Below are positions 1 to 5,330 of a stretch of DNA of 6,625 nucleotides, one piece after another; position 1 is the stretch's first letter; each line of letters begins with the position of its first letter. The notes under the pieces are model-generated. The model was not told the origin of the DNA and did not search any database. It worked only from the letters and a program-made list of their open reading frames with translations. This DNA comes from CALXCT01 sp964422185 (lineage in GTDB: Bacteria; Bacillota; Clostridia; Oscillospirales; Oscillospiraceae). Where the stretch lies: NCBI GenBank assembly GCA_964422185.1, contig CAYRAG010000075.1, positions 1 to 6,625 of the forward strand. Reading direction: 5' to 3'. A program made the position numbers and the translations under genes.

Positions 1-132
1 ACTTATATTGTAGCACACTTTTGGAGTAATTGCAACTATTATTTTGTTTAAACGGAGAAATTTTTTATTTCATTACTTAAAAACGAATTTTTCGCGATTT
101 TCAGCAGGCTCTAGCTAGTAGGAGGTGCAATC

Positions 133-354
133 ATGATTAGAGCAACAGCTGCCGAAGTACAAAACGATTTTAGTCGCTATTTGAAGCTGGCCCAGGATGG
201 CGATGAAATCATCATCACCGAGAATGGCGCGGAGGTCGCCCGCCTTGTTTCGCGGGAAGAAAGTGTGTCTTTTCTTTCGGACAGCCTGATCGGCATCCTC
301 TCCAGCGATATAGATGGGAAGGAAGCAAGGGCCGAGAATATGCGGCGGCAGTGA
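133..354 (+). CDS. Type II toxin-antitoxin system antitoxin, Phd/YefM family
   Basis: This encodes 73 residues, a normal length for small Phd/YefM antitoxins. These are DNA-binding dimers that neutralise a partner toxin and repress their own operon. The N-terminal half (residues 4-40) has the family pattern: an ATAAEVQNDFSRYL helix, then DGDEIIITENGAEVARLV, the strand-turn-strand region ending in the conserved 'NG-x-x-VA-x-L'. The C-terminal part (about 47-73, with SDSLIGIL then a charged helix) resembles the toxin-binding tail of family members paired with PIN-domain (VapC-like) toxins; that pairing is from memory of the family. The ATG is preceded by a strong AGGAGGTG at 120-127. No intact toxin gene follows: a short PIN-like fragment sits right after the stop and the next real gene is on the other strand. 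It therefore looks like an orphan or degenerating antitoxin. I found no convincing promoter in the AT-rich leader. The palindrome CTAGCTAG at 111-118 could be an operator half-site, but this is weak. Confidence 0.85.
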   Translation: MIRATAAEVQNDFSRYLKLAQDGDEIIITENGAEVARLVSREESVSFLSDSLIGILSSDIDGKEARAENMRRQ

Positions 355-408
355 ATTCTCGTTGACACCAAATTGGAACAGGCCGCGTTGACTGCTGAAT
401 CATCATGA
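355..408 (+). pseudogene. Possible remnant of a PIN-domain toxin start
   Basis: Immediately after the antitoxin stop, and in the same frame, the DNA reads ILVDTK followed by LEQAALTAESS and a stop (TGA at 406-408). PIN-domain toxins usually begin 'M-K-I-L-V-D-T-N', where the Asp is a metal-binding catalytic residue, and their start commonly overlaps the antitoxin stop. The antitoxin ends in GTGA. Adding two bases after it would restore a GTG-AAA-ATT-CTC-GTT-GAC-ACC toxin start. The expected Asn after DT is Lys here, and nothing PIN-like continues beyond this point. I infer a frameshifted and almost completely deleted toxin gene. The match is very short, so chance is a real alternative. Confidence 0.35.
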
Positions 409-419
409 ATGCGATGATT
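398..419. repeat. Short perfect inverted repeat downstream of antitoxin
   Basis: AATCATC (398-404) and GATGATT (413-419) are perfect inverted copies around an 8-base loop. The hairpin lies in the gap between the antitoxin and the 3' end of the minus-strand nitroreductase gene. It has no proper T tract on either strand, so it is at best a weak terminator for the converging transcripts. Confidence 0.4.
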
Positions 420-477
420 TATGGTTCTTTACCTGCCACCACGCTGGAACACTCTGCGTTTGAACGGTACGCCTTGC

Positions 478-1065
478 TCAGATGTAGTTGACGCCGATTT
501 TGTCCGCCCTGATTTCTCTCTCGGGGAGCGGTTCTTTCCAGTATCCTACTGCCACGCCCAGCAGCGGCTCAAAACCGTCGGGGAGGTGGAGCAGGCCGGT
601 GCGGTCGTAGTCGGGATAGACACGCATGGCCTCCAGGGCGCCCCAGATGAAGACACTGCCCAGGGACAGCTCAGTGGCTTCCAGATGGATGGACATTGCC
701 ACGCATGCCGCGTTGCAGTACTCAATCCCCGGCTGGAGATCCTGCCTCCGGTGGGAAATAAAAATGACCGCGGGCGCCCCGTAGAACGGGTCAGTGTCCC
801 GTGCGGGACTGCCCTGGCCCGGGACGGTGCGCACGATTTTCTCCATGACCGCTTTGTCCTTGAAACGGTACCGGGCAGCTTCGCCCAGTTTGTCCAGGAT
901 CTGCCTGTCCTGGACCACGGTCAGGTGGAGATCCCGGTAGAGATTGCTCCCCACCGGTGCGCCGTTTGCCGCCAGGAGGAGTTTCTCCATGTCCTCCGGG
1001 GGAATCGGAGTTGGTTCAAATCTTCTGGTAGACTGCCTGTGTTCCAGCAGAGGTAGATAATCCAC
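478..1065 (-). CDS. Nitroreductase family protein (FMN-dependent oxidoreductase)
   Basis: This encodes 195 residues, within the usual 170-220 for single-domain nitroreductases. These are cytoplasmic homodimeric FMN enzymes that use NAD(P)H to reduce nitro compounds, quinones or related substrates; the physiological substrate cannot be read here. Residues 10-16 (RQSTRRF) match the N-terminal 'R-x-S-x-R-x-F' FMN-phosphate motif. Residues 34-43 (NGAPVGSNLY) take the place of the usual 'APSAGNxQ' segment. Residues 117-137 (CNAACVAMSIHLEATELSLGS) match the 'D-x-x-x-A-x-x-x-L-x-A-x-x-x-GLGS' helix and turn. LGVAVGY (169-175) is the usual late strand. The start is GTG at 1063-1065, chosen because GAAAGGAG (1076-1083, minus strand) lies ten bases upstream and because the protein then begins just before the conserved motif. 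It lies downstream of the ATPase gene on the same strand, with ~210 bases between. No promoter is recognisable in the gap, so readthrough from the ATPase promoter is possible. Confidence 0.9.
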   Translation of the reverse strand: MDYLPLLEHRQSTRRFEPTPIPPEDMEKLLLAANGAPVGSNLYRDLHLTVVQDRQILDKLGEAARYRFKDKAVMEKIVRTVPGQGSPARDTDPFYGAPAVIFISHRRQDLQPGIEYCNAACVAMSIHLEATELSLGSVFIWGALEAMRVYPDYDRTGLLHLPDGFEPLLGVAVGYWKEPLPEREIRADKIGVNYI

Positions 1066-1075
1066 AGTTGCCGGT

Positions 1076-1083
1076 CTCCTTTC
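1076..1083 (-). promoter_or_regulatory. Ribosome binding site for the nitroreductase GTG start
   Basis: On the minus strand this reads GAAAGGAG, ten bases before the GTG at 1065. It supports GTG as the real start of the nitroreductase gene, since no better ATG lies close to the conserved N-terminal motif. Confidence 0.65.
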
Positions 1084-1212
1084 CTGACTTGGCGCAGGGG
1101 ACAGGATCCGCCTGCGGAGTGGTATCCGGTTGTTTTTGTTCCTCTGTCCGCCCGGGTTGGAGCCAAACCTGGATGCCCCGGGGAGGGCTTCATTTGTCCT
1201 GAATCCGGGATG

Positions 1213-1241
1213 GAACCGGATCCCGAGAAAGTTTCCGGTTC
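1213..1241. repeat. 8-bp inverted repeat between ATPase and nitroreductase
   Basis: GAACCGGA (1213-1220) and TCCGGTTC (1234-1241) are perfect inverted copies with a 13-base loop. An alternative, competing stem uses ATCCGG (1203-1208) with CCGGAT (1216-1221). The structure lies just past the 3' end of the ATPase gene, where a 3'-end or processing hairpin would be expected. No T tract follows on the minus strand, so it is not a standard intrinsic terminator. Confidence 0.4.
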
Positions 1242-1244
1242 TGT

Positions 1245-1260
1245 CCGCGGATTGACGCGG
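1245..1260. repeat. Short hairpin after the ATPase stop codon
   Basis: CCGCG (1245-1249) and CGCGG (1256-1260) pair around a 6-base loop. With the neighbouring 1213-1241 repeat it makes a cluster of GC-rich stems within 70 bases of the ATPase stop. This could slow or end transcription, or protect the mRNA 3' end. There is no T run, and such short GC stems also arise by chance in DNA of this composition. Confidence 0.3.
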
Positions 1261-1278
1261 CCCAGGCGAAAGGGCCTT

Positions 1279-2478
1279 TCAGAACAGACTGGAGATAAAC
1301 TGCCGTGCGGTGCGGGGCGTGCGGCCGTGGTGGCGCAGCTCCCACTGCATGGCTTTCTGGTAGAGTGTCTCTTTCTCCATGGAGACCCCGTACTGCTGCG
1401 CCAGCCGATCCACCATGTCCAGGTACTCTGCCTTGGACAGGGAGAGGTAGGGGACGCGCAGGCCGAAGCGGTCTGCCAGGGAGGTCTTCTCCTCTACGGT
1501 CTCGCTGGCGTCCACCTCGTCCCCGGCTCTGTCGCTGAAAGTCTGACGGACGAGATGGCGGCGGTTGGAGGTGGCGTAGATGGCCACATTGGCGGGCCGG
1601 CGCTCCAGACCGCCCTCCAGAATGGTCTTCAGGACGGAGTAGGTTCGATCGTCCTGGTCGAACGCCAGGTCGTCAATGAACAGGATGAATTTGTGCCGCT
1701 TGCCCTCCAGAATCCGGATGAGCGCGGGCATGCTGCCCAGCTCCTCCTTGGCCACCTCCACCAGGCGCAGATCCTCAAAGCCGGGGATGGCCAGCAGGGA
1801 TTTCACTGTGGCGGACTTGCCGGTGCCGGTGTTGCCGTAGAGCAGGACATTGTTGACCAGATTGCCCTCCAGCATGGACTTGGTGTTGGCGATGACCTGG
1901 CCGCGCTGCAGCTCGTAGCCGATCATCTCGTCGGGGGAGGGGCAGTCCGGATCCGCTACGGGGAGCAGACGCCCGCCCTGCCACAGGAACGCACGGTATC
2001 TGGCGTAGATGCCGGCGCCGTGTTTCACATAGAACTCCGTCAGAGAGTCGAAATCAAACGGCACGCGGGCCGGCCAGCGGGGGAGACCGGCCAGCAGGGC
2101 GGCGTAGTCGGAACCTTTGAGCAGCGGCGCGATCGCCTCAATCAGCTGCTCGCAGTCCACACCGGCCGCCTCGGCGAACAGTTCCACATCCCGGTGCGCC
2201 GCCCCGGTAAGGGCGGGATCTGTCCGGCCCTCGGCGATCAGGATGGGATAGGGCGACTCCTCATACCGCAGGCGATCCAGCATCCAGTCGCCCAGACTGT
2301 CCCAGCGCCCCTCCCGGAGCGTGTGGAACAGGCGGGTGTAGCAGGTGACGGCGCCCTCGCCGTCGCCCATGTGGACGGCGTCCAGCAGGGAGGTGAACAG
2401 CCCCATCTCCCGGGAGTCGGTGATATTCAGATAAGCGGAGACGCCCTTGAGCGCGATACGCAGCTGTGGCAATGTCAT
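1279..2478 (-). CDS. AAA+ ATP-binding protein, DUF815 family
   Basis: This encodes 399 residues, a typical length for DUF815 (COG2607) predicted ATPases. The biochemical role of the family is not established. Residues 1-180 form a helical N-terminal region without recognisable motifs. The ATPase core begins near 185. Walker A is GNTGTGKS (215-222) within NNVLLYGNTGTGKS. Walker B is FILFIDDLAF (264-273) with the acidic pair at 269-270. ATSNRRHLV (302-310) is the sensor-1 strand, very characteristic of DUF815. LADRFGLR (334-341) and the sensor-2-like GRTPRTARQF (385-394) complete the family signature. There is no signal peptide or membrane segment, so it is probably cytoplasmic. The ATG at 2476-2478 has GGGAGGAA (2485-2492, minus strand) upstream and a strong promoter just beyond it, giving a short leader of roughly 27 bases. 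It is divergent from dusB and shares a promoter region with it. All catalytic motifs look intact. The family call is firm; a function beyond ATP-driven remodelling is unknown. Confidence 0.92.
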   Translation of the reverse strand: MTLPQLRIALKGVSAYLNITDSREMGLFTSLLDAVHMGDGEGAVTCYTRLFHTLREGRWDSLGDWMLDRLRYEESPYPILIAEGRTDPALTGAAHRDVELFAEAAGVDCEQLIEAIAPLLKGSDYAALLAGLPRWPARVPFDFDSLTEFYVKHGAGIYARYRAFLWQGGRLLPVADPDCPSPDEMIGYELQRGQVIANTKSMLEGNLVNNVLLYGNTGTGKSATVKSLLAIPGFEDLRLVEVAKEELGSMPALIRILEGKRHKFILFIDDLAFDQDDRTYSVLKTILEGGLERRPANVAIYATSNRRHLVRQTFSDRAGDEVDASETVEEKTSLADRFGLRVPYLSLSKAEYLDMVDRLAQQYGVSMEKETLYQKAMQWELRHHGRTPRTARQFISSLF

Positions 2479-2511
2479 GGAACATTCCTCCCGCGGGTGA
2501 TTTCCAGCCCT

Positions 2512-2541
2512 ATTTTAGGCCGGAAAGGCCGGCCTTGTCAA
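2512..2541 (-). promoter_or_regulatory. Sigma-A type promoter for the DUF815 ATPase gene
   Basis: On the minus strand, a perfect -35 box TTGACA (2536-2541) and a -10 box TAAAAT (2512-2517) are separated by 18 bases. Predicted transcription starts near 2505, leaving a leader of about 27 bases that contains the ATPase ribosome binding site. Its -35 box overlaps the -35 box of the opposing dusB promoter by five bases. Confidence 0.75.
2518..2534. repeat. Inverted repeat inside the divergent promoter
   Basis: GGCCGG (2518-2523) and CCGGCC (2529-2534) are perfect inverted copies with a 5-base centre. They exactly fill the spacer between the -35 and -10 boxes of the minus-strand promoter. A protein bound here would block the ATPase promoter and crowd the dusB promoter, so it is a candidate operator. 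GC-rich composition makes such palindromes less surprising. Confidence 0.4.
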
Positions 2542-2564
2542 CAGCGGCGGTTCCATGTTACAAT
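2535..2564 (+). promoter_or_regulatory. Sigma-A type promoter for the dusB-sigma-anti-sigma operon
   Basis: TTGTCA (2535-2540) and TACAAT (2559-2564) form -35 and -10 boxes with an 18-base spacer. Each differs from consensus at one position. Predicted transcription starts near 2571, leaving a leader of about 69 bases before the GTG of dusB. The -35 box is almost the same DNA as the -35 box of the opposite-strand promoter. Confidence 0.7.
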
Positions 2565-2623
2565 GACCGAAGCGCCGCCGCGGACGGGGTTCCGGAGGCC
2601 CGGCGCCGAAGAGAACAACATGG

Positions 2624-2631
2624 AGAGGAGG
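2624..2631 (+). promoter_or_regulatory. Ribosome binding site that fixes the dusB GTG start
   Basis: AGAGGAGG lies eight bases before the GTG at 2640. The same reading frame stays open back to an ATG at 2466, but that ATG lies upstream of the predicted promoter and within the ATPase gene, so it cannot be used from this transcript. The site selects GTG 2640. Confidence 0.75.
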
Positions 2632-2639
2632 CGGCGTGC

Positions 2640-3638
2640 GTGCTCGAGATCGGGGGGATTTCCATCCAAAATCCGCTGGCTCTGGCGCCTATGGCCGGGG
2701 TCACGGATCTGGCGTTTCGCACCATCTGCAAAGAGCAGGGCGCCGCGCTCACCTGTACGGAGATGGTCAGCGCCAAGGCGCTGTGCTACCAGGATAAGAA
2801 GTCCGCGACCCTGCTGAAACTGGGGGAGGGGGAGCACCCCGCCGCCGCCCAGATCTTCGGCAGCGACCCCGTCTGCATGCAGGAGGGGGCCGCCATCGCC
2901 CGTGAGGTGTCCGGCGCGGATTTCATCGATATCAACATGGGCTGCCCGGTGCCCAAGGTGGTCAACGCGGGGGACGGCTCCGCCCTGATGCGGGATCCGG
3001 AGAAGGCGTGCCGCGTGGCGGAGGCGGTGATCCGGGGCGCCGGCTGTCCCGTGACGGTGAAGATGCGCCTCGGCTGGGATCAGAACAGCATCAACGGTCT
3101 GGGGATGGCCAGGGAGCTGGAGCGCCTGGGGGTGGCGGCGGTGGCGGTGCACGGCCGCACCCGATCCCAGATGTACTCCGGCGCCGCGGACTGGGACGCC
3201 ATCGCGGAGATCAAACACGCGCTGACGATCCCGGTGATCGCCAACGGCGATGTGTGCCGGCCGGAGGACGCGGTGCGCATTCTGGAGCGCACCGGCGCGG
3301 ATATGGTCATGATCGGCCGTGGGGCCTCCGGCAACCCCTGGCTGTTCGCCCAGTGCCTGGCGGCTCTGGAGGGCAGGGAGATTCCGCCCCTGCCGCCTCT
3401 GGCGCAGCGCTGTGACACCGCGGTGCGCCAGTTTGAGATGGCCGCCGCGTACAAGGGCGAGAAGATCGCATGCCTGGAGGCCAGAAAGCAGTACGCCTGG
3501 TACCTGAAAGGAGTGCCGCACGCCGCCGCGTACCGGGAGCGGATCTCCCGGCTGACCTCATTGGAGGATGTATACCGCGTGACCGCGGAGATCAAGCGGG
3601 ATCTGCGTGATCCGCCGGGGAGGGAGGAGCGCCTGTGA
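2640..3638 (+). CDS. dusB: tRNA-dihydrouridine synthase DusB
   Basis: This encodes 332 residues from GTG, the normal size for DusB. Dus enzymes are cytoplasmic FMN/NADPH enzymes that reduce specific uridines in the tRNA D-loop (and elsewhere) to dihydrouridine. The N-terminal TIM barrel (about 5-240) begins with NPLALAPMAGVTDLAFR (11-27), the FMN-binding entry motif. AAQIFGSDP (69-77) follows. DINMGCPVPK (97-106) contains the catalytic Cys at 102, then NAGDGSALMRDP (109-120). VKMRLGWD (140-147) has the conserved Lys, and AVHGRTRSQMYSG (169-181) has the conserved His. IANGDV, then MVMIGRGASGNPWLF, form the phosphate-binding end of the barrel. The remaining C-terminal part is the helical tRNA-binding domain. 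The last four bases, GTGA, overlap the start of the sigma factor gene, so translation is probably coupled and the three downstream-running genes form an operon. The catalytic residues expected are all present. The DusB subclass is chosen from the overall pattern and length. Confidence 0.95.
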   Translation: MLEIGGISIQNPLALAPMAGVTDLAFRTICKEQGAALTCTEMVSAKALCYQDKKSATLLKLGEGEHPAAAQIFGSDPVCMQEGAAIAREVSGADFIDINMGCPVPKVVNAGDGSALMRDPEKACRVAEAVIRGAGCPVTVKMRLGWDQNSINGLGMARELERLGVAAVAVHGRTRSQMYSGAADWDAIAEIKHALTIPVIANGDVCRPEDAVRILERTGADMVMIGRGASGNPWLFAQCLAALEGREIPPLPPLAQRCDTAVRQFEMAAAYKGEKIACLEARKQYAWYLKGVPHAAAYRERISRLTSLEDVYRVTAEIKRDLRDPPGREERL

Positions 3639-4246
3639 CGGAGCTGGAACTTCGTGCGAAGAACGGGGACAGGGACGCTTTCTCCCAACTGGTGGAGGAA
3701 AATCAGAAGCGTGTCTACAACCTGGCATTGCGGATAGTGGGGGTGGAACTGGCGGAGGACGCCGCGCAGGAGGCGTTTCTCCGGGCCTGGCGGGGACGGG
3801 AGAGCTTCCAGGGGGAGTCCTCATTCACCGGCTGGCTGTACCAGGTGACGAGAAATACCTGCATTGACCTGCTCCGGCGCAAAGGCGTCAGCGAGGGCGG
3901 CGGCCTGGTCTCCCTGGAGGGGGACGAGGAGGGGCCGGCGCTTCAGCTGCCGGATCCCGCACCCGGGCCCCAGGAACGGACGGAGCAGGCCGAGCGCGCC
4001 CGCGTGATCCGGCAGGCGCTGAACCGGCTGCCGCCGGACAAGCGCAATCCGCTGGTGCTGCGTGCGCTGGACGGGCTGTCCTATCAGGAGATCGGGGATG
4101 TGATGGGACTGCCCGTGGGAACCGTGCGCTCCCGAATCGCCCGGGCCAGGCTGGCGCTGCGGAAGGTTCTGCAGGAGGACGGGAACTTTTCCGAACTGTT
4201 TCCGTCCTTACAGACAGAACGGGAGAAGGGAGGCCGCCGGGAATGA
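3635..4246 (+). CDS. ECF-type RNA polymerase sigma factor (sigma-70 family)
   Basis: This encodes 203 residues, typical of group 4 (ECF) sigma factors, which direct RNA polymerase to a small stress or envelope regulon. Region 2 spans about 14-82, with a QLVEENQKRVYNLALRIVG helix, AEDAAQEAFLRAWRG (40-54), and SSFTGWLYQVTRNTCIDLLRR, which melts and reads the -10. A 40-residue charged, Pro/Gly-rich linker follows. Region 4 spans about 122-178, with the helix-turn-helix LSYQEIGDVMGLPVGTVRSRIARAR that reads the -35. Regions 1.2 and 3 are absent, as expected. The GTG start overlaps the dusB stop (GTGA, 3635-3638) and has GGGAGGAG (3622-3629) five bases upstream. The stop overlaps the next ATG (ATGA, 4243-4246), pairing it with its anti-sigma factor. 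It resembles the SigW/RpoE type, but I cannot assign a regulon. No second, ECF-style promoter is evident directly in front of it. Confidence 0.93.
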   Translation: MTELELRAKNGDRDAFSQLVEENQKRVYNLALRIVGVELAEDAAQEAFLRAWRGRESFQGESSFTGWLYQVTRNTCIDLLRRKGVSEGGGLVSLEGDEEGPALQLPDPAPGPQERTEQAERARVIRQALNRLPPDKRNPLVLRALDGLSYQEIGDVMGLPVGTVRSRIARARLALRKVLQEDGNFSELFPSLQTEREKGGRRE

Positions 4247-5133
4247 ACTGCGAAGACTATATCGAACGAATCAGCGCCGCCCTGGACGGGGAGCTTTCTC
4301 CGCAGGAGCAGGCCGAGCTGGACGCGCACCTGGCGGTCTGTCCGGAGTGCAGGCGGCTCAGGGATGAGCTGGCCGCTCTGGATCGCTCTCTGGCGGACTG
4401 CGTCGCGCAGGTTCCGGAGGGTTTCTCCCGCCGGGTGATGGATGCGGTGGCCGCGGAGGCCGGCGCGGCGCCGAAGAAGTGCGCCCGGGTGAAGTGGAAG
4501 CCCATGGCCGCCGCCGCGGCGGTGCTGGTCGTGGTTCTCCTGGGCACCGGCAGGTGGATTTCCACCAGCCGGAGCGGCGGAGATGCCATGGCCGGCGGCG
4601 CGGACGAGACGCAGCCGATGGCGATCAGCGAGTCGGGGGAGAGCATCTCCAACGGGAATTCCGACGGAGAACTGAACGGTGCGCTCCGGGTGTCCGACGG
4701 GATCCCGGAAAACAGTCTGGACAGTTCCGGGGCGCAGCCGGCATCCGGTTTCTACTCAAATGAGAGGTATCTGAAAGTCACGCCGGAGGACGCGGCGGAG
4801 ACGGAGCCGGACGCTCGGATCATCGGAAGCGCGGATACGCTGAACGCGCTTCTGGCGCGGTATCCGGACGACGACCTCAGCCAGATTTCTCAGGCGTACG
4901 GGCCGGACTTCTTCCAGGACAGACAGCTGCTGGCCGTCACGGTGGAGGAGGAGGCGGGCGCCGCCTACCGCATCGTGGATCAGGGCGGGGAGGAGGATCA
5001 GGTGGTTCTGGAGCGGAAAGAGTCGGAGGAGAAGACCGGAGAGAAGACGCAGTGGCTGATCCTCGCGGAGGTACCCGCGGAATATACGGACGGACAGGAG
5101 ATTGAAGTGGTGTTGGCGCAAGCCGTGGAATAG
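4243..5133 (+). CDS. Membrane anti-sigma factor with cytoplasmic zinc-finger (zf-HC2) domain
   Basis: This encodes 296 residues. Residues 1-60 form a zinc-containing anti-sigma domain: Cys3, then His29-x3-Cys33-x2-Cys36 (HLAVCPEC), with LDGELSPQEQAELDAHL before it. In this family that domain holds the sigma factor inactive in the cytoplasm. A single hydrophobic helix at about 88-103 (MAAAAAVLVVVLLGTG), preceded by basic residues, should anchor it with the C-terminus outside. Residues 104-190 are a low-complexity, Ser/Gly/Asp/Glu-rich linker. Residues ~190-296 form a compact outer domain with alternating strands (IIGSADTLNALL, DFFQDRQLLAVTV, WLILAEVP). This resembles PrcB-type C-terminal domains, but only loosely and from memory. 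The ATG overlaps the sigma stop by four bases (ATGA) and has AAGGGAGG (4226-4233) upstream, which suits near-equal synthesis of the two partners. Release of the sigma factor by regulated proteolysis would be the usual mechanism, but no protease gene lies here. A strong terminator follows 13 bases after the stop. Confidence 0.9.
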   Translation: MNCEDYIERISAALDGELSPQEQAELDAHLAVCPECRRLRDELAALDRSLADCVAQVPEGFSRRVMDAVAAEAGAAPKKCARVKWKPMAAAAAVLVVVLLGTGRWISTSRSGGDAMAGGADETQPMAISESGESISNGNSDGELNGALRVSDGIPENSLDSSGAQPASGFYSNERYLKVTPEDAAETEPDARIIGSADTLNALLARYPDDDLSQISQAYGPDFFQDRQLLAVTVEEEAGAAYRIVDQGGEEDQVVLERKESEEKTGEKTQWLILAEVPAEYTDGQEIEVVLAQAVE

Positions 5134-5145
5134 GAGTTTGCGGAG

Positions 5146-5169
5146 AAACGGAGGCTTGCCTCCGTTTTT
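5146..5169 (+). terminator. Rho-independent terminator ending the dusB operon
   Basis: AAACGGAGGC (5146-5155) pairs perfectly with GCCTCCGTTT (5158-5167); sterically this is a 9-bp stem with a CTTG loop. The 3' arm runs into a TTTTT tract (5165-5169). It begins 13 bases after the anti-sigma stop codon and separates the operon from the EF-G gene. Confidence 0.93.
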
Positions 5170-5221
5170 CTGCGTTCAGGGCAAAGAGTGGATTTTTCCG
5201 GCGATTCCCTGAAATTTTACA

Positions 5222-5250
5222 TTGCCACACGCCCTGTTCTGTTATATAAT
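5222..5250 (+). promoter_or_regulatory. Sigma-A type promoter for the EF-G-like gene
   Basis: TTGCCA (5222-5227) and a perfect TATAAT (5245-5250) are separated by 17 bases, the optimal spacing. Transcription should start near 5257, giving a leader of about 74 bases. The leader contains a perfect 10-bp palindrome, GCCCGCGGGC (5280-5289), and the ribosome binding site GAGGAGGA (5313-5320), ten bases before the ATG. The promoter shows that this gene is transcribed separately from the upstream operon. Confidence 0.85.
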
Positions 5251-5330
5251 TCACGGGTAAGCCCCTCGCCAGACCGACGGCCCGCGGGCATTGTGTTCGG
5301 CGACAACTCTACGAGGAGGAAGAGATAAAT

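Noticed and set aside
405..491. Small plus-strand open frame (28 residues) starting at the ATG within the hairpin after the antitoxin
   Set aside because: It has no good ribosome binding site and no recognisable motif. Its frame differs from the ILVDTK remnant, and it overlaps the nitroreductase 3' end.
421..1056. Plus-strand open frame of 211 codons opposite the nitroreductase
   Set aside because: It is a shadow frame. The minus strand has the nitroreductase motifs and a proper ribosome binding site.
2466..2639. N-terminal extension of DusB from the upstream ATG at 2466
   Set aside because: It would start inside the ATPase gene and upstream of the predicted dusB promoter, and would add 58 residues without family resemblance. 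GTG 2640 has an AGAGGAGG eight bases upstream and gives the normal DusB length.
1210..2817. Long plus-strand open frame of 535 codons opposite the ATPase gene
   Set aside because: It is antisense to a protein with clear Walker A, Walker B and sensor motifs. Its translation has no recognisable domain, and long antisense frames are expected in GC-rich coding DNA.
2538..3521. Minus-strand open frame of 327 codons opposite dusB
   Set aside because: The translation is His/Arg/Gly-rich without motifs, while the plus strand encodes an unmistakable DusB with its catalytic Cys and FMN-binding motifs.
5280..5289. 10-bp palindrome in the EF-G leader as a regulatory element
   Set aside because: Perfect but short and entirely G/C, so it is not strong evidence for a riboswitch or operator. 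It is mentioned only within the promoter entry.
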